A DNA stretch of 64,000 nt. Origin: Mesorhizobium sp. (GTDB taxonomy: Bacteria > Pseudomonadota > Alphaproteobacteria > Rhizobiales > Rhizobiaceae). Positions 58,758 through 64,000 of this stretch are shown piece after piece. Each line of letters begins with the position of its first letter. Within the stretch, counting starts at the first letter, position 1. The stretch covers positions 124,001 through 188,000 of the forward strand of contig SAJS01000005.1 in the NCBI GenBank assembly GCA_004017535.1, written 5' to 3'. The translations under genes and the position numbers were made by a program. The notes under the pieces were generated by a model. It was not told the origin of the DNA and did not search any database. It worked only from the letters and a program-made list of their open reading frames with translations.

Positions 58758-59441
58758 ATGCCGCGCCAGCTGCCGCTCGATCTCGGTCACGGCACCGGCT
58801 ATTCGCGCGACGAGCTCGTCGTCTCGCGCACCAACGCGCAAGCGGCATCGCTGATCGACCGCTGGCCGGACTGGCCGTCGGCGGTGGTCGTGCTGGCCGG
58901 GCCGCCCGGCTCGGGCAAGACGCATCTCGCACGGATATGGCAGGAGCGGGCGCATGCCGTCGCCGTCGAGCCAGGCCGGATCGGCGAGCACATCGCCGGC
59001 CTGGGCATCAGGCCGGCGCTCATCGATGATATCGACAAGGCGGCTATCGATGAGCAGGGCCTATTCCACCTGATCAACGAAGTGCGCGGCGCGGGCTCGA
59101 CGCTGCTGCTTACGGCGCGGCGTTTCCCCTCGGGCTGGCGCGTCGCGCTGCCGGATCTCGTCTCGCGGCTGAAAGCGGCGGCGACGGTCGAGATCCACGA
59201 GCCGGACGATCTGCTCCTTGCCGGCGTCATCACAAAGCTGTTCGCCGACCGCCAGGTCGAGGTCGAGCCGCATGTGGTGCAATATCTGGTGCGCCGCATC
59301 GAGCGTTCGCTCGGCACCGCCATGCGTGTCGTCGAGCGCCTCGACCGCGCCGCGCTTGAGCGCAAGACGCCGATCACCCGGGCGCTCGCGGCCGAGACGG
59401 TCAGCGCCATGGACGAAGGGCAGGGCGAGTTCGATATCTAG
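58758..59441 (+). CDS. DnaA-related regulatory inactivation protein (Hda-like)
   Basis: A 227-residue AAA+ protein similar to the DnaA ATPase core without its DNA-binding domain IV. It has the N-terminal QLPLDLGHGTGYSRDELVV (a clamp-binding motif QLPLDL at the start, as in Hda), Walker A GPPGSGKTHLA, a Walker B-like LIDDIDKAAIDEQ, sensor residues LTARRFPSGW, and a C-terminal lid helix. Hda acts with the sliding clamp to promote ATP hydrolysis by DnaA. A GTG at 58728 is an alternative start. The stop TAG is formed by the start of repeat family A. Confidence 0.9.
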   Translation: MPRQLPLDLGHGTGYSRDELVVSRTNAQAASLIDRWPDWPSAVVVLAGPPGSGKTHLARIWQERAHAVAVEPGRIGEHIAGLGIRPALIDDIDKAAIDEQGLFHLINEVRGAGSTLLLTARRFPSGWRVALPDLVSRLKAAATVEIHEPDDLLLAGVITKLFADRQVEVEPHVVQYLVRRIERSLGTAMRVVERLDRAALERKTPITRALAAETVSAMDEGQGEFDI

Positions 59442-59543
59442 AGCAATTCCAGGAAAAGTGTGAGCGGTTTTCGTGCGGAATTGCGTCAAAACAAAGGGAT
59501 AGAGCGGTTCGCCGTGTTTTCGTGAAACGGTGAAACGCTCTAG
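59438..59543. repeat. Palindromic repeat family A (full copy)
   Basis: CTAGAGCAATTCC ... GGAATTGCGTC ... AAACGCTCTAG, about 106 bp, closely matching 26310-26413. It begins at the stop codon of the hda-like gene. Confidence 0.9.
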
Positions 59544-59549
59544 GACTCC

Positions 59550-59571
59550 CCCCTTCTCCTACAAGAAGGGG
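59550..59571. terminator. Possible hairpin between hda and the small membrane protein gene
   Basis: CCCCTTCT (59550-59557) and AGAAGGGG (59564-59571) form a perfect 8-bp stem. It resembles the ends of the EamA repeat (CTTCTCCCC). No U run is present, so function is uncertain. Confidence 0.4.
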
Positions 59572-59584
59572 AGAAGGCGCGTCC

Positions 59585-59848
59585 TCACGCCCATAGCCCG
59601 GCCAGGTGCCGAGCCAAAAGATACACCCCCGTATGCGCCGCGATGTAACAGGCGGCGACAAGGACGAAGACCATCAGGCCGGCGGATCGCGCCCGGGCGA
59701 CGCCGTTCTGCCGCTTGTTCGGCCGGTTGTTCCAGACCCACAGGGCGGCGCACAAAATTGCCCAGACCACCATGACCGGAACCGCGAAGCCGTAATAGGC
59801 CAAGTAGGCCGGACCGATCAGCGACAGCAGCGCCTCGAGAACTGGCAT
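59585..59848 (-). CDS. Small membrane protein, three hydrophobic segments
   Basis: An 87-residue protein: LEALLSLIGPAYLAYYGFAV and MVVWAILCAALWVWNNRP, then after a basic loop (KRQNGVARARS) GLMVFVLVAACYIAAHTGVYLL. The basic loop should be cytoplasmic. The start at 59848 has AAGGGGG seven bases upstream. The family is not recognised. Confidence 0.68.
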   Translation of the reverse strand: MPVLEALLSLIGPAYLAYYGFAVPVMVVWAILCAALWVWNNRPNKRQNGVARARSAGLMVFVLVAACYIAAHTGVYLLARHLAGLWA

Positions 59849-60151
59849 CGACAATCCCCCTTCTGTCCGAAGTCTAGACCGGCGACAAAGTTGGAAGCGA
59901 GGGGATTGTTCGAGCTGCGGCCGTGGGACCATGAGGGCGTAGCCGTCCCATTCCGGAACAGTCTTTCCGGCATCAGTCTTGCAACACCGACAGTGCCGGT
60001 TGATCCCGGCCCCGGTCGCGTTCCAGATCGGGTTGTAGGCTCGCCGGGCTCGAGGTTGTTGGGGACTCGCCCGGCGGGTTTACCGTCTAAGGCATGTCTC
60101 CCGAAAGTGGGGACCCCGAAGGATCGCGACGCGCTTTAGTGGTCGAATGCA
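59849..60151. other. Intergenic region with a shortened family B repeat
   Basis: About 300 bases. The left part holds the promoter of the small membrane protein gene; the right part is repeat-derived. Near 60000-60070 there are several GC-rich dyads (CCGGCCCCGGTC, CTCGCCGGGCTCGAGG) without an obvious role. Confidence 0.45.
60088..60139. repeat. Internally deleted copy of repeat family B
   Basis: It begins GGCATGTCTCCCGAAA and jumps to GATCGCGACGCGCTTTAG, keeping the two outer ends and losing about half of the unit. Confidence 0.75.
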
Positions 60152-60874
60152 CTAGGTCCGCTTGCCCCTCAGCCCATCCCGCAACCGGCGCAACTGCCGC
60201 CGCCACCACGGCTTCGGCTTGCGCGGGACCAGGACCATCCTGCCGTTGATGACGGCGTCGTCCACCCAGTCATGCACCTGCATGCGCCAATTGACCCCGA
60301 CGCGGGCAAGGAGGGGCAGCGGATCCTCGCCGGTGATCCGGACCAGCTGCGGATCTCTCAGCGCGAGGCGGAAATCGAAACCCTGGGCGATGAGCGCACG
60401 CAGGAACACGATCTGGCGCCGCATGCGGCGGAAGTCGGTTCCCTGGCCGCCGACCATGGTGCGGGCGCCGATCCACTGGTGCAGCCGTTCGCCGGACAGC
60501 GTTTCATTCGGCGGGCGAAAGGAGACCTGCCGGCGCCCGTCCTCCAGGCGGCTGGTCGGCGTCAGCGGGTACCAGAAATCAAGCGGCTCGTGGATCGGCA
60601 CCCGGACGCTGGCGCCGGCAAGCGCGGCCTCGGTCGCGCCGCGTCGGAGGCAGATCGCGCTTCGCGCGGCAAATCCCAATTGCGCGAGCGCATCGAGCAG
60701 CAGCCGGCCGCCACCGACGGCGAAGGCAGCATTGATACGGTCGCCTATGAGGGGAGACCACAGGTCGCGCGGCACCCATGTCAGCCGCCGCCTGGAAACA
60801 TCCACAACGACGATGATGTCGGTGTTGGCGTCCCAATTGTCCCTGTCCAGGATCGCTACAACCACGGCTGCCAA
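60152..60874 (-). CDS. LCP (LytR-CpsA-Psr) family-like protein with short N-terminus
   Basis: A 240-residue protein with LCP landmarks: TDIIVVVDVSRRRLTWVPRDLW near residue 18 (the Asp and the PRD segment that binds polyprenyl phosphate), RINAAFAVGGGRL, and GTDFRRMRRQIVFLRALI near residue 145 (the R-x2-RQ motif). LCP enzymes transfer undecaprenyl-linked glycans to the cell wall in Gram-positives; members in Gram-negatives are little studied. The only start is TTG at 60874, after an in-frame TGA 21 bases upstream, leaving just a stub of the usual transmembrane helix. The 5' end may have been shortened. Confidence 0.7.
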   Translation of the reverse strand: MAAVVVAILDRDNWDANTDIIVVVDVSRRRLTWVPRDLWSPLIGDRINAAFAVGGGRLLLDALAQLGFAARSAICLRRGATEAALAGASVRVPIHEPLDFWYPLTPTSRLEDGRRQVSFRPPNETLSGERLHQWIGARTMVGGQGTDFRRMRRQIVFLRALIAQGFDFRLALRDPQLVRITGEDPLPLLARVGVNWRMQVHDWVDDAVINGRMVLVPRKPKPWWRRQLRRLRDGLRGKRT

Positions 60875-60944
60875 GATGAAGAGCCCTTCTAGTCAGGCCC
60901 CTGGGCCGCGAGATCGGCACGGCTATTTGCTGGGGAAAAAGCGA

Positions 60945-61021
60945 TGGTCGGAGTGGCGTGATTCGAACACGCGACCCCCTGATCCCAAATCAGGTGCGCT
61001 ACCAGGCTGCGCTACACTCCG
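60945..61021 (-). tRNA. tRNA-Pro (anticodon TGG)
   Basis: On the minus strand the 77 bases fold as a full cloverleaf: acceptor CGGAGTG/CACTCCG, D arm GCGC-AGCCTGGTA-GCGC, anticodon stem CCTGA/TCAGG around TTTGGGA (anticodon TGG), T arm GCGTG-TTCGAAT-CACGC, and a discriminator A with encoded CCA. It reads proline CCA and related codons. Confidence 0.96.
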
Positions 61022-61111
61022 ACGTCCCGCGGCGTATAGGGGGCGCACGCCCGGAAGGCAACACAAAAACAGAGCGCGGTTCGATCCGGCCGATGATGCT
61101 GTCCAGGCAGC

Positions 61112-61594
61112 CTAGAGATCGACCTTGGCGACGTTGTCCTTGTACTCCTCCTTCGGATCGTAGCCGAGCAGCATCTTGATACCGGAGACGACGCTGGAGG
61201 CGTCGAGCCAAATCTCGGCCTGTTCAGGCTCGAAGCGAAGCAGCGTCAGCTTCGGATCGTCCCTGCCGCCTTCGAACCACGCTTCCACGTAGCGGTTCCA
61301 CAGCCGGTCGATCATGACCCGGTCGTTATCGATCTGCAACCGGCCTTGCACCGTTGCGAAAAGGTCATGACCCCTGGATACAAACGTCGCCGTTGCCTGG
61401 CTGCCGGAGGAAAGTCCAAGCACAAGCTCGGTTTCCCTGGCGGTGAAGAACCAGATCGGGCCCCTGGCCTCGGCTTCCAGTTGCGCCGTCATGGGGCGAG
61501 GGATGATGTTCGAGCCGTCAAGCCCGATCATCATCGTCATATCCGATTTCAGGGCTTTCCAGAATTTTGCTTCGAGCTCATCGGGCGTCGGCAT
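61112..61594 (-). CDS. Pyridoxamine 5'-phosphate oxidase-like FMN-binding split-barrel protein
   Basis: A 160-residue protein of the general stress protein 26-type: LEAKFWKALKSDMTMMIGLDG, RPMTAQLEAEARGPIWFFTARETELVLGL, then RGHDLFATVQGRLQIDNDRVMIDRLWNRYVEAWFEGGRDDP, and a C-terminal strand LLRFEPEQAEIWL. These proteins bind FMN or FAD and are linked to stress, but the reaction is unknown. It lies between the tRNA gene and a flavin monooxygenase gene on the same strand. Confidence 0.88.
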   Translation of the reverse strand: MPTPDELEAKFWKALKSDMTMMIGLDGSNIIPRPMTAQLEAEARGPIWFFTARETELVLGLSSGSQATATFVSRGHDLFATVQGRLQIDNDRVMIDRLWNRYVEAWFEGGRDDPKLTLLRFEPEQAEIWLDASSVVSGIKMLLGYDPKEEYKDNVAKVDL

Positions 61595-61657
61595 CTCGCT
61601 TCCTTTCCTCAGAGAAAGGCAAACGACCGACCGTCCTGTCTGTTCCTTGTGGCGCGC

Positions 61658-62857
61658 TCAGCGCCTCAGACCAGCGATCTTCCTGGCAATCGCCGCGGCC
61701 TGGATTGTTGCGTTGGCGAAGCAGCCGCGAATGCTGGGCCGCATGCCGGTGAACCAGAGCCCGGGCAGCTTCGGGTTGTTCACGGCACCGTTGAACAGCG
61801 GCACGCCCTTGGCGTCCAGCACGCCGAGCTTGCCCAGCATCGGTTCCAGTCCGGTGCGGTAGCCGGTGGCGGCGATGACGATGTCGGGCGCTATTCGCTG
61901 GCCATTGTCGAGCACGACGCCGTCGCGCCTGAATTCGCGCAGCTGCGGCACGACGATGATGCGCCCGGCCTTGATGGCCTCGACCGCGCCGTCGTCGGCC
62001 GCGATCGCGGTATAGTCGGAGCCGAGCCGGCTGGCGCCGCCCGACGGGGCAGGGGGCAGGCCGTATTTCGTCAGATCTCCGAACACCAGACGCTGCGTTG
62101 CCGCCATGACCGCGTCCGCGAGCCATGTGGGCAGGTTGGCCATGAGCGGCGACATGCGGTGGACCGCGATCTTGCCGATGCGCTTGGGCAGCAGCGAAGG
62201 TCCGTTGCGCGCCGAGAGCCAGATCTGGCCGGTCTCGACGCGGGAAAGATGGTTGAGCGCATCGAAGCCGGAATTGCCGGCGCCGACGACCAGCACCTTC
62301 TTGCCGGCATAGTCGCTTGCCTTTCCGAAATCGGCCGAATGCATGATCCTGCCGGAAAAAACCTCCGTGCCTGTCCAGGCCGGGATGAAGGGCTGCCGGT
62401 CCCGTCCGGTGGCGATCACCACATATCGCGCCGCCTTCAAGCCCTCGCTTGTCCGCAGCAGCCAATGGTCGCCATGGAATTCGATCTCGTCGACTTCCAC
62501 CCCGAAGGCGATCGGCAGCCGGTGCGTATCGGCGAACTCGTTGAGATGGCGCACGACGGCGCTGCGATGCGGGAAGGCCGGCGTCCCCGCCGGATAGGAC
62601 ACGCCGGGCAATGAGGAGAGGTCGCGATGCGTGTTGAGGTGCAGATTGTCGTGGCGGCGGTGCCAAGGTTCGGCCAGCCTCTGCTCGCGCTCCAGGATCT
62701 GCGTCGTCACGCCGGCCCTGGTCAACGCATGCGCGGCGGCAAGCCCGGCGGCGCCCCCGCCGACGACCATCGCGCCGTCCAATATCGCTGGCTTGCCGGC
62801 CCCTGACGGCGAGACTTTCGTATCCGCGCTCATTCGTATCTTTGTCGTCGCCATCAT
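61658..62857 (-). CDS. Flavin-containing monooxygenase-like NAD(P)/FAD oxidoreductase
   Basis: About 399 residues: FAD-binding MVVGGGAAGLAAAHAL, the FMO-type fingerprint FSGRIMHSADF (F-x-G-x3-H-x3-F), NADPH-binding VLVVGAGNSGFDALNHL, and a C-terminal PGLWFTGMRPSIRGCFANA. This is the class-B monooxygenase pattern, close to YUCCA-like or CzcO-like enzymes; the substrate is unknown. Several in-frame ATGs (62929, 62857, 62833) precede the FAD motif with no decisive ribosome site; 62857 is a compromise. Confidence 0.88.
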   Translation of the reverse strand: MMATTKIRMSADTKVSPSGAGKPAILDGAMVVGGGAAGLAAAHALTRAGVTTQILEREQRLAEPWHRRHDNLHLNTHRDLSSLPGVSYPAGTPAFPHRSAVVRHLNEFADTHRLPIAFGVEVDEIEFHGDHWLLRTSEGLKAARYVVIATGRDRQPFIPAWTGTEVFSGRIMHSADFGKASDYAGKKVLVVGAGNSGFDALNHLSRVETGQIWLSARNGPSLLPKRIGKIAVHRMSPLMANLPTWLADAVMAATQRLVFGDLTKYGLPPAPSGGASRLGSDYTAIAADDGAVEAIKAGRIIVVPQLREFRRDGVVLDNGQRIAPDIVIAATGYRTGLEPMLGKLGVLDAKGVPLFNGAVNNPKLPGLWFTGMRPSIRGCFANATIQAAAIARKIAGLRR

Positions 62858-62968
62858 GCCATCAAGTGGCACGACCATGTATCCGATGTATGCCGCTCGC
62901 AGGCCAAAAGGAATAGGTGCGTGTTGCAAGGCCCCCCGGCATTGTGTCGCGGATTTTGCGAGCGCCGG

Positions 62969-63937
62969 CTAATGAACCGAGTCGGCATGGCGATGCACCA
63001 GCTTGAACGCGCCGTCCTCCAGCCGAAACACTTCCGTCACCCGCAAGGTCATCTCGGTAGCCTCGCCGTTCTTGCCGATGCGCGCCTTGGCATGCTGCAA
63101 CCCGCTCCAGAAGGCCAGATCGCCGCTCGCCGAGGCTTGCAGCACCTCGAGGTCGGTGTTGCCGCCTTTGTGGAAGCTTGCGGCATCGCGTTCGTAACGG
63201 CCGGCAACCGCTTCCGCGCCTTCGAGATGGTCGCCGCGCGGTGAGAAGAATGTCGCCGGTCCGGCGCGGGTGACGATCGCCTTCAGCGAGGAGGCATCGC
63301 CATTGACATAGTCCTCGGCGATCTTCTCGCGCTGCTTCATGAAGGCATCGAAGGACGAGCCGCCAGGATGCACCGCCCTGATCCACGTCTCCAGGCTGGC
63401 CATGAAATTCTCGAGGAAGGCGGCGGTCTCGGCATTGGTCACCGCGCCTTTGCCGTCCAAGAGTTCCGCGACACTGCCGATATAGGCCTCCGGCTGCTGC
63501 ATCACCGGCATGTCGAGGAAGACGAAGGTTTGTCTCAGGGCCTGGTTGGAGCCGAAGGCGCCGATCTTGCTTGGGCTGACGCTGACGACGCCTGCGGGCA
63601 GTCCCTTGAACACGTTCTTGCCCGGCGGGCGCGAGCCGACATCGAGCGCATTCTTCAGGCAGCCCGGGATCGAGCGGTTGTATTCCGGGGTGACGAACAG
63701 CACCGCGTCACATTCGAGCATCGCCGCACGGAAGGCCGACCACGCCGCCGGCGGGTCGTCGCCGTCCAGATCCTCGTTGTAGAGCGGCAGGTCGCCGATC
63801 TCGATGAAGCGGCAGCGGACCGAATCCGGCGCGCGGGCAGCCAAGGCCTTGGCGATCTTGCGGCTGAAGGACTGGGCGCGCAGGCTGCCGACAAGCACGG
63901 CGAGCTGCAGGACGGTGTGTTCGATTGCATTGGTCAT
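62969..63937 (-). CDS. NADPH-dependent FMN reductase fused to a SnoaL/NTF2-like domain
   Basis: A 322-residue protein. Residues ~10-185 are a flavodoxin-fold FMN reductase: AVLVGSLRAQSFSRKIAKAL (phosphate loop), FIEIGDLPLYNEDLDGDDPP, FVTPEYNRSIPGCLKNALD, and VVSVSPSKIGAFGSNQALRQ. Residues ~200-322 are an unrelated NTF2/SnoaL-like domain: FMKQREKIAEDYVNGDASSLKAIVT, LEGAEAVAGRYERDAASFHKGG, and ATEMTLRVTEVFRLEDGAFKLVHRHAD. Both are usually separate proteins, so this is a natural fusion. No stop or frameshift separates the two. The second domain may bind the reductase's small-molecule partner. Confidence 0.87.
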   Translation of the reverse strand: MTNAIEHTVLQLAVLVGSLRAQSFSRKIAKALAARAPDSVRCRFIEIGDLPLYNEDLDGDDPPAAWSAFRAAMLECDAVLFVTPEYNRSIPGCLKNALDVGSRPPGKNVFKGLPAGVVSVSPSKIGAFGSNQALRQTFVFLDMPVMQQPEAYIGSVAELLDGKGAVTNAETAAFLENFMASLETWIRAVHPGGSSFDAFMKQREKIAEDYVNGDASSLKAIVTRAGPATFFSPRGDHLEGAEAVAGRYERDAASFHKGGNTDLEVLQASASGDLAFWSGLQHAKARIGKNGEATEMTLRVTEVFRLEDGAFKLVHRHADSVH

Positions 63938-64000
63938 GGCGAAACGTCCGCTTCTGATTGAGGGCTCGCGGCAAGGCTTGCCCGGCCCGGCCGCCCGACC

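Overview
This is a high-GC alphaproteobacterial chromosomal segment, most likely from Mesorhizobium or a close relative in the Phyllobacteriaceae. The grounds are a tandem array of four DUF680 small secreted proteins (a family typical of Mesorhizobium), a MucR/Ros regulator, an Omp25-type porin, DUF982 and DUF995 proteins, the SDR-uvrC-pgsA-moaD-moaE block, the purN-purM / CDP-alcohol transferase / AI-2E / Hda block, and several rhizobial palindromic repeat families. There is no phage, no recognisable transposase, no CRISPR and no rRNA; one tRNA (Pro-TGG) is present. The window looks like core chromosome with many intergenic repeat insertions.

Layout. 1-6.3 kb: surface glycan genes on the minus strand (GT39 transferase, flippase-like membrane protein, GT2 transferase cut by the window edge; galE and UDP-glucuronate decarboxylase). 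6.8-15.9 kb: small regulator/enzyme units: a carboxymuconolactone-decarboxylase-like secreted protein divergent from its likely TetR regulator with twin operators, rlmJ, AraC/VOC/DoxX, an ECF42-type sigma factor coupled to a YCII protein, and TetR/DinB. 16-19.4 kb: a histone-H1-like Ala/Lys protein, GST, TfoX-N, GFA and an Omp25-like porin. 19.8-24.1 kb: SDR, uvrC, pgsA, moaD and moaE, closely packed. 24.1-29.8 kb: a secreted YbaY-like protein, a fluoride riboswitch controlling crcB1-crcB2 with DUF190 downstream, ndk, GST, DUF1905 and DinB. 30-35.6 kb: a secreted protein with 14-residue repeats, a diguanylate cyclase, a decayed sterol desaturase, DUF982, a UvrD-like helicase and small membrane/lipoproteins. 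35.8-40.3 kb: LysR divergent from a 2OG-oxygenase-like gene with a perfect CtrA-type site between them, an EamA transporter carrying an in-frame palindromic repeat, and MucR. 40.6-50 kb: an LprI-like protein, an ABC-F ATPase, a molybdopterin oxidoreductase, dapB and a NitT/TauT/SsuABC-like ABC transporter. 50-54.9 kb: a TctDE-type two-component system, the DUF680 array and SixA. 55-64 kb: purNM, CDP-alcohol transferase, AI-2E transporter, Hda, an LCP protein, tRNA-Pro, an FMN split-barrel protein, a flavin monooxygenase and an FMN reductase-SnoaL fusion.

The most unusual features are not single genes. A roughly 190-bp palindromic repeat with 20-nt terminal inverted repeats sits in frame inside the EamA transporter gene, resembling in principle the protein-coding palindromic elements known from Rickettsia. 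At five places the edge of a REP-type repeat forms the stop codon of the upstream gene. The DUF680 array lies downstream of two identical palindromes (AACCGAA-N3-TTCGGTT) 160 bp apart with no obvious cognate regulator beside them.

Start sites were chosen from Shine-Dalgarno-like sequence, 4-bp overlaps with neighbours and family N-termini. They remain approximate where stated. All similarity statements come from motif recognition, not database searches.
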